Shown piece after piece: positions 43,576 to 52,343 of a stretch of DNA of 64,000 nt. Numbering within the stretch: the first letter of the stretch is position 1; every line of letters begins with the position of its first letter. The DNA lies in the NCBI RefSeq assembly GCF_030813245.1, contig NZ_JAUSUA010000001.1, forward strand, positions 496,001-560,000, written 5' to 3'. The stretch comes from Alkalicoccobacillus murimartini (GTDB lineage Bacteria; Bacillota; Bacilli; Bacillales; Bacillaceae_D). A program made the translations under genes and the position numbers. The notes beneath the pieces were generated by a model. It worked only from the letters and a program-made list of their open reading frames with translations. It was not told the DNA's origin and ran no database searches.

Positions 43576-44358
43576 ATGAAGGAATCAGAAGAACTCCAAC
43601 AATTGAGAGACCATGAGTGTGAAAGTGGATGCTTAACGATTTATTTAAACACAAATCAAGCACAGGTAGACCAGAAAAAAGGCGAGTGGAAAATCCGACT
43701 AAAAAACGGGTTGAAGAAGCTAGAAGAATACTTAGAAAGTAGCTCGTCAGATGAATGGAATGGATATAAGGATATTCGAAAGATTGCAGAGGAACAAATT
43801 CTAAATGCACAAACATCATTGCCTCGTTCCCTCATTTTTGTTGGCTCCGCTAAAGGTGAGTGGACTTTGAAAAAATTACAGGTCACCGTAGAGAATGATT
43901 TTAGATGGGAGAAGCGGCCGGTATTAGATCAATTAGAAGAGAAAATAGATAAGTTCCCAAGAACCGGCATCCTGTTAATTCAAAAACAAGATGTAGTAGC
44001 TGTAGAAACGAGTTTAGGTGAAGTGGAATCTGAATCCGTATACAGCTGGGATGTTGAATCAGAAGATTGGAAAATGTATCAGGGATCTGGATCTAGTGAT
44101 AAAGTCGGGCCAGCGATTCATAAGGACCAATTTGATCAACGGTTTGATGCCAATCAACAAAGATGGTTCAAACAACTAGCTAGTAAAATCCAGAAAAAAG
44201 CGAAGAAAAATGGATGGAATGGTGTGTATCTCGTAGGCTCTCCAGACCAGACAAGTGAGTTTGAGAAACAATTAACGTTAAATAATGTCGAAGTGGTAAA
44301 AAAGAATTTAACGAAGCTTAAGTCACATCAAATCATTGATGAACTTTTTGCTTCATAA
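43576..44358 (+). CDS. VLRF1/aeRF1-like protein
   Basis: 260 residues with CLTIYLNTNQAQVDQKKGEWKI near the N-terminus, PRSLIFVGSAKGEW, and a central beta-rich region with TGILLIQKQDVVAVETSLGEVE. This order matches the bacterial VLRF1 family, distant relatives of eukaryotic release factor eRF1/Pelota proposed to rescue or cleave peptidyl-tRNA on stalled ribosomes. No GGQ loop is visible. AAGGAGG precedes the ATG. Monocistronic between a terminator and a tetR promoter. Assignment is moderate; the alternative is an uncharacterised host-attachment-like protein. Confidence 0.6.
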   Translation: MKESEELQQLRDHECESGCLTIYLNTNQAQVDQKKGEWKIRLKNGLKKLEEYLESSSSDEWNGYKDIRKIAEEQILNAQTSLPRSLIFVGSAKGEWTLKKLQVTVENDFRWEKRPVLDQLEEKIDKFPRTGILLIQKQDVVAVETSLGEVESESVYSWDVESEDWKMYQGSGSSDKVGPAIHKDQFDQRFDANQQRWFKQLASKIQKKAKKNGWNGVYLVGSPDQTSEFEKQLTLNNVEVVKKNLTKLKSHQIIDELFAS

Positions 44359-44416
44359 TGATAAAGAAGATCAACAGCAAATGATGAGCTGTTGGTCTTT
44401 ATTTAGGTTTGAATCA

Positions 44417-44481
44417 TTGACTATATTTCGGGAGTCTAATATAATTTCAGAAGTGGAAACTGTTCGGTTTTTAAATAACCG
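44417..44481 (+). promoter_or_regulatory. tetR-MFS promoter and operator
   Basis: TTGACT (44417-44422), 17-bp spacer, TATAAT (44440-44445): a good SigA promoter. Downstream of the likely transcription start lies a dyad CGGTT-N7-AACCG (44465-44481), flanked further by ACT/AGT, 33 bp before the tetR start; probable autoregulatory operator. Confidence 0.65.
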
Positions 44482-44513
44482 GTGAGTTACAAATAGGAAG
44501 TGGGACTGTACGA

Positions 44514-45404
44514 ATGAAAGAAACAATTATCGAATCTGCGCTACGGTTATTTTCAAATGAAGGATACACGTCCACCTCTATGCAAAGTATTGCAGAGGAG
44601 TGCGGGATCTCGAAAGCCTCATTATATAAGCATTTCGAATCAAAAGAAGACTTGCTTGTACAGGTATTTGAACATAGTCTGCAAAGAATGTTTCAACGAG
44701 CACAGGAGATTGCTGTTGACGAAACAATTTCTCCGAAAGAACGATTTCTCCAAAAAATTATTTTAGAGCTTGAAGTGAACCAGGAACAACGTGCGTTTAT
44801 TAATTTAATTATTAGAGCGATGCCTATTCATCAGAATCCTAAGGTAAGGGAGCTAATGAAGCGAACAAAAGCAGCGTTAATGAATTGGCATAAAATCTGC
44901 CTTCTTGAAGCGTATGGGGAGTTAGTACAACCATATATTTGGGATATTGTTGTTGTGTTTCAGGGTACACTACGTGAGTATATCGTGCTAATGATGGATG
45001 ACTATAAGGTGATGGATAAGAGTCATGTAGCCTCGTTGCTTGTTTCACATTTGGACGCAATCGTAGCAGCAACAAATAAACCAGCTGCTATTTTGACACC
45101 AACTTTGATGAATGATTATGAACGATTCGATCTGTTTGATAAAAAGATGACTGAGGAAGAAATATTCAGCGACATCTTAATAAAGCTGGAATACAAAACA
45201 GACCAGGGACCACAAAACAAACAGGATGAATTAAGAGAAGCGATTGAACAATTGAAGACTTATTTTTATCAAGGTGGAGATCAGCAGGTGTTAATTGAAG
45301 CACTCTGTCTGTATATAGACTCTCGTATCCCTATTAAAGAAGAAATTCAACGAATTCAACATCTCTTGAAAAATAGGAAATGTAAAGAAGGTATAAGTAA
45401 ATGA
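44514..45404 (+). CDS. TetR-family regulator of a drug-efflux pair
   Basis: 296 residues, long for the family. The N-terminus is a standard TetR DNA-binding domain (ALRLFSNEGYTSTSMQSIAEECGISKASLYKHFESKEDLL). The ligand domain spans to about 200, followed by an extra roughly 90-residue helical tail with a Gln-rich segment. Its stop overlaps the start of the MFS transporter gene (ATGA), so it is co-expressed with and likely regulates that pump. Confidence 0.85.
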   Translation: MKETIIESALRLFSNEGYTSTSMQSIAEECGISKASLYKHFESKEDLLVQVFEHSLQRMFQRAQEIAVDETISPKERFLQKIILELEVNQEQRAFINLIIRAMPIHQNPKVRELMKRTKAALMNWHKICLLEAYGELVQPYIWDIVVVFQGTLREYIVLMMDDYKVMDKSHVASLLVSHLDAIVAATNKPAAILTPTLMNDYERFDLFDKKMTEEEIFSDILIKLEYKTDQGPQNKQDELREAIEQLKTYFYQGGDQQVLIEALCLYIDSRIPIKEEIQRIQHLLKNRKCKEGISK

Positions 45405-46876
45405 ATAATGAACAAAATGATCCCTTAAAAAATGCAAGTAAAATTCCCATGATTGCCGTTCTTTTGACGGGTGCATTTATTGCAATCCTTAATCAAACGC
45501 TTCTGACTACAGCGTTACCTAGTTTGATGGCTGATCTAGAAATTGATGCGAATCTTGGTCAATGGGTTACAACAGCCTTCATGCTTGTTAATGGGGTTAT
45601 GATCCCCATTACTGCCTTTTTAATCGAAAAATTTACTTCGCGTAAATTATTTATAACGGCTATGGTCTTATTTGGTATCGGTACACTAGTCTGTGCTATC
45701 GCTCCAACATTTGGTGTGTTAATTACAGGACGAATGATTCAAGCGGCTGGTGCCGGTATCGCGATGCCTTTAATGCAGACCATTCTATTGTTGATTTTTC
45801 CAGTAGAAAAACGTGGAGCTGCTATGGGTATGGTTGGTTTAGTGATTTCATTTGCTCCAGCCATAGGACCTACTTTATCAGGCTGGTTAGTCCAGAGCTA
45901 TCATTGGTCGATCTTGTTCTGGATTCTGCTACCGATCGTTATTCTTGATATCATTGCTGCGTTTTTTGTTTTGAAGAATGTAACAACCCTACGTTCTCCA
46001 AAATTGGACACGCTATCGATCATCCTATCTTCACTAGGGTTCGGTGGTTTGCTATTCGGATTTAGTAATGCAGGAGCAAACGGATGGTTAGAACTGACGG
46101 TACTGCTTCCGACGATTATTGGGGTGGTAACTCTTACGTGGTTTATTCTTAGACAGCTTAAGTTACCTCAGCCTATCTTAGAGTTCCGTGTATTTAAATA
46201 TTGGGTATTTACCTTAACAACCATAATAGGCATGATTGTATTTATGTCGATGATTGGTGCTGCAACGATCTTCCCAATTTACATGCAAACGATGCACAAT
46301 TTCACAGCGTTGGAATCAGGGCTGATGCTCCTACCTGGAGCTGTTGTAATGGGTATTATGTCGCCGATAACCGGCCGAATCTTTGATAAGATTGGTGCCA
46401 GATATTTAGGGATTGTTGGACTTGGCATGATCTTTTTAACAACCGCCTTATTTACGAATCTATCTGACAGCACATCAATGACCTATGTGACCGTCATCTA
46501 TTCATTCCGGATGCTAGGTGTAGCTCTTGTTATGATGCCGATCACTACAGCTGGAATTAATGTGTTACCACGTCATCTTATTCCTCATGGTACAGCCATG
46601 AATAATACGATGCGTCAAATTGCTGGTTCGATTGGGACAGCGGTGCTTGTCTCTGTTATGACATCTGTGGCTCTTAATCAAGGAGAAGCAGGTAATATTG
46701 GCATGGTTGATGCGCAAATTAAAGGCGTGAATACAGCCTTTATGGTAGCAACGGGTATATCCTTTGTTGGATTTGTTTTAGCTTTCTTTATTAAGTCTAA
46801 ACCAAAAGAAACAGTTAATGCTGAAACGTATGGAGTGAATTCAACTCAACAAAAAACCGCAACCGATCATTCATAA
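45401..46876 (+). CDS. DHA2-type MFS multidrug efflux transporter
   Basis: 491 residues with about 14 membrane helices and DHA2 motifs: ILNQTLLTTALPSLMADL in helix 1, MIQAAGAGIAMPLMQTI, and motif C-like GLVISFAPAIGPTLSGWLV in helix 5 typical of proton-drug antiporters. Exports toxic cations or antibiotics. Second gene of the tetR-MFS operon. Substrate unknown. Confidence 0.88.
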   Translation: MNNEQNDPLKNASKIPMIAVLLTGAFIAILNQTLLTTALPSLMADLEIDANLGQWVTTAFMLVNGVMIPITAFLIEKFTSRKLFITAMVLFGIGTLVCAIAPTFGVLITGRMIQAAGAGIAMPLMQTILLLIFPVEKRGAAMGMVGLVISFAPAIGPTLSGWLVQSYHWSILFWILLPIVILDIIAAFFVLKNVTTLRSPKLDTLSIILSSLGFGGLLFGFSNAGANGWLELTVLLPTIIGVVTLTWFILRQLKLPQPILEFRVFKYWVFTLTTIIGMIVFMSMIGAATIFPIYMQTMHNFTALESGLMLLPGAVVMGIMSPITGRIFDKIGARYLGIVGLGMIFLTTALFTNLSDSTSMTYVTVIYSFRMLGVALVMMPITTAGINVLPRHLIPHGTAMNNTMRQIAGSIGTAVLVSVMTSVALNQGEAGNIGMVDAQIKGVNTAFMVATGISFVGFVLAFFIKSKPKETVNAETYGVNSTQQKTATDHS

Positions 46877-46958
46877 ATTCCTTTTAAAAATCATGTTTTA
46901 GCTTCCTTTAATCTGGGAATGCAATAACTATACACAGATTTAAAGGAGAGTTTTACTC

Positions 46959-47156
46959 ATGAAGGAATTTAGCGTAGTTGCAAACAAAGATGCCACCACA
47001 TGGTTGATTAAAGCAGAGGATGTTGCTCCAATTCACGAGTTTGATAAACGTGATGATGCGGTGGAAAAAGCAAAAGAAATAGCTGCTGAGAATCAACCTA
47101 GTAAGCTGGAGATCTTTGATGCAAGTAACGAGTTAGTTGAAAAGAAAGTGTATTAA
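46959..47156 (+). CDS. DUF2188 small protein
   Basis: 65 residues: KEFSVVANKDATTWLIKAED, then EFDKRDDAVEKAKEIAAENQPSKLEIFDASNELV, the DUF2188 pattern. Function unknown; homologues include stress-related small proteins in Bacilli. AAAGGAG precedes ATG and a strong terminator follows, so it is a monocistronic gene. Confidence 0.82.
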   Translation: MKEFSVVANKDATTWLIKAEDVAPIHEFDKRDDAVEKAKEIAAENQPSKLEIFDASNELVEKKVY

Positions 47157-47160
47157 TTAA

Positions 47161-47200
47161 AAGAACTTAAGGGGCAGATGCTCTTTAAGTTCTTTTTTTG
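47161..47200 (+). terminator. Terminator after DUF2188 gene
   Basis: AAGAACTTAA pairs with TTAAGTTCTT across a GC-containing loop, followed by T7. Confidence 0.9.
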
Positions 47201-47295
47201 CTTTAAAAATTAAAAAAGGCAAATCGGAGGTTAATGGAACGTTTGTTCTGTGTTATACTAAGTCCTTATCTTTTACATAGAACGGAGTCAAGAGA

Positions 47296-47784
47296 ATGAA
47301 TGGAAAAACTCATTTTATGGGAGGACTGGCTGCTTGTGCGGCGGTTGAAACAGTCACAGATGGAGTGGACTTAAGTCCATTGTTTTACATGGGAGGTATG
47401 ATAGGGGCTTTTATTCCAGATATCTGTCATGTGCATTCAACAATCGGCAGAAAGCTACCAATTGTTTCGAGGATTGTTTCTTTTTTGGTCGGACATCGAA
47501 CGTTCACTCACAGTCTTCTTTTTGTTGGACTTGTATATGGAATAATGAACGTATTATTGCCCGATGCTTACAATCTTCAGATGGGACTTCTAGCAGGAAT
47601 CTGCAGTCACATCCTATTAGACATGGCAACCGTGAGAGGGGTAAAGCTATTTTTTCCTTTTCCACTCAGAGTTCGTCTTCCACTATTTATTAGGACGGGA
47701 GGTAAGCTTGAAGGTTTTGTACGGATTGGAATCACCATTTGGCTTGCCATCTGGGCATATCAATATATTGGTGAATGGATGTAG
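47296..47784 (+). CDS. YdjM-like (DUF457) membrane metal-dependent hydrolase
   Basis: 162 residues: MNGKTHFMGG with His, FIPDICHVHSTIGRKLP, then HRTFTHSLLF and HILLDMATVRGVKLFFPF, i.e. the His/Asp-rich motifs of the LexA-regulated membrane hydrolase group, with four hydrophobic segments. Related proteins are membrane bound and their substrate is not firmly known. No LexA box was seen upstream. Start ATG with weak AGAG. Confidence 0.78.
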   Translation: MNGKTHFMGGLAACAAVETVTDGVDLSPLFYMGGMIGAFIPDICHVHSTIGRKLPIVSRIVSFLVGHRTFTHSLLFVGLVYGIMNVLLPDAYNLQMGLLAGICSHILLDMATVRGVKLFFPFPLRVRLPLFIRTGGKLEGFVRIGITIWLAIWAYQYIGEWM

Positions 47785-47907
47785 TGTCTACGAAGTGCTG
47801 ATTAAGTCCAAAAGAGACAGGGCACAATCCTGGAAAAAACTTAAACGCGCCTACTGATGAGATACAAGCAGCGTAGGATAGACATGGAAACTCCAGCTGG
47901 TTTTGGT

Positions 47908-48155
47908 CGAGGCTACTGAAAAAGTCAGCTAAGAATAAGCTCATAGGCACCGCTCCAGGAGAAACCTACGCTTTCCACGGGAACGGCCTCAGTCCTTGAA
48001 GTGGAAGGGCACCCCTTCAATGTCTTCAGACTCGTTCTGTTCCGTAGGAGTCTTCGGTTTCTCCTTCCGCTACTTTTGTGATCAATTATAAAAAGGCTGT
48101 TTTATGTTTATAAGAGAACTCCTTACTACATATCGACCCTTTTTCAGTGGCCTCG
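47908..48155. repeat. Decayed dispersed repeat / MITE-like element
   Basis: The 560-bp gap between the YdjM-like and hydrolase genes holds no credible gene. Outer inverted repeats CGAGGCTACTGAAAAAGTC (47908-47926) and its near-complement at 48137-48155 bracket an inner palindromic unit: AGGAGAAACC (47958-47967) inverted against GGTTTCTCCT (48056-48065), with CTTTCCACGGGAAC and TTCCGTAGGAGTC inside. The inner part resembles GC-rich intergenic repeats common in Bacillaceae genomes. No transposase frame remains. A further GC-rich tract (48156-48235) of similar composition follows. Confidence 0.6.
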
Positions 48156-48247
48156 TTTTAGGCCTAGGTGCGACTTCGCAGTGCGTCAGCCAGCCTGTGG
48201 GTGCGTAATGTATATCTGGAGCGGTCGCTCTCTTACTATGATTAGAC

Positions 48248-48296
48248 AAAAAACCGAAGCTCTATGCTTGTTAAACAGCATAATGCTTCGGTTTTT
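48248..48296. terminator. Terminator of the minus-strand hydrolase
   Basis: AAAAACCGAAGC pairs with GCTTCGGTTTTT, with an inner TATGCT/AGCATA stem. Strong in both directions, 49 bp beyond the hydrolase stop. Confidence 0.92.
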
Positions 48297-48344
48297 ATAA
48301 TTAGTAAAACTGTTCCAACCAAGGCGCTTATTAATTGTATGTTT

Positions 48345-49145
48345 TCATGCAGGACTGTGCGAATTAATGATAAAAGATGATGCTCGATCTTTAAGCCAGT
48401 CATTTGTTTTCTCAAACAAGAGGTTCTCCCATGATGTAGAAGCAAATGTATGATTGGCATGATGAATATAGTGTGGGATGCCAGGACGTGTCGTCGATTT
48501 AGCGTAAGCCTCGGCATGTTTAACCGGGACATCTTCATCCTCTGATGCATGAATAATCAGTACATCACCCTGAAATGTAGAGATGGCCTGTAAGGGATGA
48601 TGCTTTCGTAAATCTTGGAAAAAAGAATGACTAATTTCAAAGCCATGGTAATCATATACGCCTTCTTTTTTTGCCGTATTAACTGCTGCTTTTCCAGTGA
48701 TTTGAACAATATCTTCATATGGTTCAGCTACAGCTGACCATAAGATGAGTGATTTGATATCGGCTTTCTCAGCCGTTAAGGCAGAGACTGCGCCACCTAA
48801 ACTGTGTCCTACAAGAGTTATGTTATCAGGATCAACATAAGGTTGATCTTTAATATATTGAATGATCGCAAATAATTCATCTAGTTGTTTACTAAGCGTA
48901 AGATTCCGATAGTCACCACTACTTTCCCCGCAGCCACTGAAGTCGAAACGGAAACTAGCGTAGCCTTGCTCCGCAAAAAAGCGTGATGCCTTCACGAATA
49001 AACGATGTTCACCTACTTTACTCCCAACAAACCCATGAACAAAAAGAACAACAGGGTACCGATCAGATGCTTTTTTAGTAGGGAGTTGTAGCGCTCCAGA
49101 AAGCAACTCCTCTTTTGTTTGCAAAGTCAATAAAGAATGCGTCAT
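48345..49145 (-). CDS. Alpha/beta hydrolase (esterase-like)
   Basis: 266 residues: LFVHGFVGSKVGEH, FRFDFSGCGESSGDY, nucleophile GHSLGG, Asp in IIHASEDEDVPV and His in HHANHTF. Matches the bacterial feruloyl esterase/carboxylesterase-like group within alpha/beta hydrolases. Cytoplasmic, no signal peptide. Single gene with a strong terminator and no partner; substrate unknown. Confidence 0.83.
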   Translation of the reverse strand: MTHSLLTLQTKEELLSGALQLPTKKASDRYPVVLFVHGFVGSKVGEHRLFVKASRFFAEQGYASFRFDFSGCGESSGDYRNLTLSKQLDELFAIIQYIKDQPYVDPDNITLVGHSLGGAVSALTAEKADIKSLILWSAVAEPYEDIVQITGKAAVNTAKKEGVYDYHGFEISHSFFQDLRKHHPLQAISTFQGDVLIIHASEDEDVPVKHAEAYAKSTTRPGIPHYIHHANHTFASTSWENLLFEKTNDWLKDRASSFIINSHSPA

Positions 49146-49300
49146 CGGTTATTCCACCCTTTCATTAATCCTATCTGTTTACTTGTATATAAGTGATTGT
49201 ATCATACGAAATTACCTCTGACAACTCTAACTCATGGTATATAGATTCTTGTCTTTGTACATAGTAGGGGTACAAGCAAATACGAGATGGAGAGTGACGA

Positions 49301-50131
49301 ATGTTTAATTGGAAGATGGTGTTTTTGATTGTTTTTTTAGTAACAGGTGGGTGTGCAGGTATTGATAATTCAGATACCAGGAACCAGAGTTTTGATGTAA
49401 TAGAGCCTGTTCAAGCGCAAGAAGTGGATCAGGATAAAGAGCCTCCACTTCAACGAGAGAAGCCAGAGGAAGTAAATAATGGGCAGCTGGCTAAGCTTTA
49501 TCCTGAGACAGTTTTTCTGTCTGGACCAACAACAGAAAAAAAGATTGCTCTTACTTTTGATGATGGACCTGACCCCAGAGTCACGGGTTCCCTATTGGAT
49601 CTACTAAAGCAAGAATCTGTCCCAGCTACTTTCTTTTTAATGGGGGCTCGTGTGGAAGCATTCCCTCAGCTAGCTAAACGAATGTCAGATGAAGGGCACA
49701 GCATTGGAAGCCACACATATTGGCATCGTCCGTTAATTGAACTGACAAATGATGAAGCTGAAGTCGAGCTTCAGAAGACGAATACAGCTATAAAGCAAGC
49801 GATCGGTAAAGAAACAACGTTATTTCGACCTCCTTTTGGTTCTATGAATGAAGAGAAAGTGGAGCTTATGCGTGACTTAGGCTATTCCGTAATTATATGG
49901 TCTGTAGATTCAGAGGATTGGAAGGCTTCTCCTCCTGATGAGATTGCCAAAGAGGTCGTGGATGCCGTTAGACCTGGCTCTATCATCCTTCATCATGACG
50001 GAGCAAACTGGAACACAGATCTTTCAGGTACGGTTACAGCGGTTGAACAAGAGATTAAAGAATTAAAGGAAATGGGTTATACGTTTGTGACAGTGCCAGA
50101 GTTATTGAATCTATCAGGACAGCCACAGTGA
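49301..50131 (+). CDS. Polysaccharide deacetylase, membrane-anchored
   Basis: 276 residues: N-terminal hydrophobic segment ending TGGCAG, an atypical lipobox (Thr at -3), so either a lipoprotein or an uncleaved anchor. NodB domain with all five motifs: TFDDGPD, SHTYWH (metal His pair), RPPFG, WSVDSEDW and LHHDG. Likely N-deacetylates peptidoglycan or a related surface polymer outside the membrane. Start ATG after GGAGAGTG. Upstream of dacF, which has its own promoter. Confidence 0.86.
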   Translation: MFNWKMVFLIVFLVTGGCAGIDNSDTRNQSFDVIEPVQAQEVDQDKEPPLQREKPEEVNNGQLAKLYPETVFLSGPTTEKKIALTFDDGPDPRVTGSLLDLLKQESVPATFFLMGARVEAFPQLAKRMSDEGHSIGSHTYWHRPLIELTNDEAEVELQKTNTAIKQAIGKETTLFRPPFGSMNEEKVELMRDLGYSVIIWSVDSEDWKASPPDEIAKEVVDAVRPGSIILHHDGANWNTDLSGTVTAVEQEIKELKEMGYTFVTVPELLNLSGQPQ

Positions 50132-50154
50132 GCTGTCTTTTTCTATGTCTATAC

Positions 50155-50184
50155 GTATAATTGCCTCCAAATATGGAGAAAATG
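50155..50184 (+). promoter_or_regulatory. SigF (or SigG) promoter of dacF
   Basis: GTATA (50155-50159), 15-bp spacer, GGAGAAAATG (50175-50184). This is a complete match to the forespore SigF pattern GYATA-N15-GGNRANAHTR, 50 bp before the dacF start. dacF is SigF/SigG-dependent in B. subtilis. Confidence 0.8.
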
Positions 50185-50234
50185 GCAGATAGTTTGAATA
50201 ATGCTCGAGTTATATTGAGATGGAGGACTTACAC

Positions 50235-51407
50235 ATGAAAAAAGTGATCGCTGGTTTAATCAGTTTAAGTTTGGTAATGAGCGTCATGCTTCCCACAGCA
50301 ACGGCAGCAGAGAAAGAGAACAAAACAGAGGTTATGTTTGCGGAAAATGCTTCATCTGCAATAGTTATGGAGCGTGATACAGGAGAAATTCTTTATGAGC
50401 ATAATAGTGAAGAATCGCTTCCTCCTGCAAGTATGACAAAAATCATGACAATGCTTCTTATCATGGAGGCGATTGATAAGGAACAATTAAAGTATGAGGA
50501 CATGATTCGAGTTAGTGAAAATGCAGCTTCAATGGGAGGATCTCAGATCTTTTTGGAGCCTGGAGAAGAAATGTCTGTTCAGGATATGTTAAAAGGTATT
50601 GCTGTTGCTTCAGGGAATGATGCATCGGTTGCTATGGCTGAGCATTTAGGAGGAACAGAGGCGGGCTTTTCCGAAATGATGAATGAAAAAGCAGAAGAGC
50701 TAGGATTAAAGAAAACCCACTTTTCGAATTCAAATGGCTTACCGGTTGACAATCATTATACGTCAGCACATGATTTAGCGATTATGGCTAAAGAACTATT
50801 AAAGTACGAAGACATCACAAAGTTTACCGGAATCTATGAGGATTATTTACGTTCAGATACAGAGAAACCTTTTTGGTTGGTTAATACGAATAAATTGGTT
50901 CGATTCTATCCAGGAGTGGATGGACTAAAAACAGGTTACACAAAGGAAGCAAAATATGGACTCACAGCCACTGCTGAGAAAGACGGAATGAGAATTATTG
51001 CTGTTGTTATGGGGTCTCCTTCACCAAAGGAAAGAAATGCAGATGTGACGTCGATGCTCGATTATGCGTTTAGTCAATTCACCACTCATAAACTTCATGA
51101 ACGAAATGACTTGATTGCAGAAGTGAAGGTAAGTAAAGGACAGAAAAAGAATGCGAATGCCGTAACTGGTGAATCTGTTTCGATACTGACCAAAAAAGGT
51201 GAGTCTACTGACGAAGTAAAAGAAACGGTTGAATTAGTAGAGGATGTAAAAGCACCCATTCAAAAAGGGGACGAACTTGGAACATTGATTATTAAAAATG
51301 GGGACACCGTTGTAAGTGAAACACCATTGGTTGCAGACGAAGAGATGATGGAAGCATCATGGTGGACACTCTTTAAACGAGTTCTTGGCGGTTTTGGCGG
51401 AAATTAA
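50235..51407 (+). CDS. dacF: D-alanyl-D-alanine carboxypeptidase DacF
   Basis: 390 residues: Sec signal (KKVIAGLISLSLVMSVMLPTATA-AE), penicillin-binding motifs SMTK (ASMTKIM), SGND and KTG (LKTGYT), and a C-terminal beta-domain. Trims peptidoglycan side chains in the forespore and affects cortex cross-linking. GGAGG eight bases before ATG 50235 sets the start; the ATG at 50220 overlaps it. Position ahead of spoIIAA is conserved in Bacillus. Confidence 0.93.
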   Translation: MKKVIAGLISLSLVMSVMLPTATAAEKENKTEVMFAENASSAIVMERDTGEILYEHNSEESLPPASMTKIMTMLLIMEAIDKEQLKYEDMIRVSENAASMGGSQIFLEPGEEMSVQDMLKGIAVASGNDASVAMAEHLGGTEAGFSEMMNEKAEELGLKKTHFSNSNGLPVDNHYTSAHDLAIMAKELLKYEDITKFTGIYEDYLRSDTEKPFWLVNTNKLVRFYPGVDGLKTGYTKEAKYGLTATAEKDGMRIIAVVMGSPSPKERNADVTSMLDYAFSQFTTHKLHERNDLIAEVKVSKGQKKNANAVTGESVSILTKKGESTDEVKETVELVEDVKAPIQKGDELGTLIIKNGDTVVSETPLVADEEMMEASWWTLFKRVLGGFGGN

Positions 51408-51454
51408 GGAAAATAGCGCTTATTTATCAGAATAGTGACTAGTTTTGTCATGGA

Positions 51455-51482
51455 GCAGGAAGCAGACGGGTCTTAAGCGAAT
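51455..51482 (+). promoter_or_regulatory. SigH promoter of the spoIIA operon
   Basis: GCAGGAAGC (51455-51463) matches RNAGGAWWW in its core and AGCGAAT (51476-51482) matches RNNGAAT, separated by 12 bp, about 57 bp before spoIIAA. spoIIA is SigH- and Spo0A-dependent; no convincing Spo0A box was found by eye. Confidence 0.65.
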
Positions 51483-51538
51483 GTTCTAAACTAGGAAAAA
51501 CAGGGCAGCCTGTTCACCAAGTTAAGGAGGGATCCGAG

Positions 51539-51889
51539 TTGAGCTTGCTAATAGATCTTGAACGAAAAGACAGTGTATTGCTCGTTCGCCTAGAGGGAGA
51601 ACTGGATCATCATTCAGCAGCCAGGTTACGGGCAAACGTAGAAAAAGAATTAGAAACGGGACAAGTGAAACATCTTGTATTAAATCTAGAATTGCTGTCA
51701 TTCATGGACAGCTCAGGTTTAGGGGTCATTCTAGGTCGATATAAGCAAGTTCGAGCAATTGGAGGGGAAATGGTCGTTTGTGCGATCTCTCCAGCTGTTC
51801 ATCGATTATTTGAAATGTCAGGGTTATTTAAAATTGTTCGACTTGAAGCAAATGAGCAGTTTGCTTTAGAGACACTGGGGGTGGCTTAA
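51539..51889 (+). CDS. spoIIAA: Anti-sigma-F factor antagonist
   Basis: 116-residue STAS protein with the phosphorylated serine in [17 protein letters not shown]. Dephosphorylated SpoIIAA binds SpoIIAB and frees SigF in the forespore. The start is TTG 51539, eight bases after AAGGAGG, and the N-terminus aligns with B. subtilis SpoIIAA (MSLGIDM...). First of three tightly packed genes. Confidence 0.96.
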   Translation: MSLLIDLERKDSVLLVRLEGELDHHSAARLRANVEKELETGQVKHLVLNLELLSFMDSSGLGVILGRYKQVRAIGGEMVVCAISPAVHRLFEMSGLFKIVRLEANEQFALETLGVA

Positions 51890-51890
51890 C

Positions 51891-52331
51891 ATGCAAAATC
51901 GGATGGAACTCAGTTTCTCGGCAATTAGTTCAAATGAATCCTTTGCCAGAGTAACAGTTGCTGCTTTTATTGCTCAAGTTGATCCAACCATGGAAGAACT
52001 GACTGAGATGAAAACAGTTGTTTCTGAAGCGGTCACAAACTCTATAATTCATGGGTATCAAAGTCAGTCTGACGGTAAGGTTTATATTTCAGCCTCTATT
52101 GAAGGGGAGTGTCTTGAACTAGTCATTCGTGATGAAGGGATAGGCATTTCCGATCTAGAAGAAGCGAGACAACCGTTATTTACAAGTAAGCCAGAACTAG
52201 AAAGATCAGGGATGGGCTTCACCATTATGGAGAACTTTTGTGACGATGTAAGAGTTGTATCAGAACCAATGCTCGGAACAACGATTTATTTAAAGAAGCA
52301 ACTATCAACTAAAAAAGCCATATACAATTAA
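51891..52331 (+). CDS. spoIIAB: Anti-sigma-F factor / serine kinase
   Basis: 146 residues with the GHKL ATP site: [14 protein letters not shown] (N box), IRDEGIGI (G1) and [10 protein letters not shown]. Binds SigF or phosphorylates SpoIIAA. It starts two bases after the SpoIIAA stop, with its GGGGGTGG site inside spoIIAA. Confidence 0.96.
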   Translation: MQNRMELSFSAISSNESFARVTVAAFIAQVDPTMEELTEMKTVVSEAVTNSIIHGYQSQSDGKVYISASIEGECLELVIRDEGIGISDLEEARQPLFTSKPELERSGMGFTIMENFCDDVRVVSEPMLGTTIYLKKQLSTKKAIYN

Positions 52332-52343
52332 GGGGTTTTGCCT

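Noticed and set aside
42380-47799. Shared TACGAAGTGCT plus ATTAAG at 42380 and 47789 as a repeat family
   Set aside because: An 11-base exact match with short flanking similarity can occur by chance in 64 kb; kept only as a side note to the repeat finding.
47732-47950. 72-codon minus-strand frame across the repeat region
   Set aside because: It runs antisense into the end of the YdjM-like gene, has no ribosome binding site, and lies largely in repeat-derived sequence.
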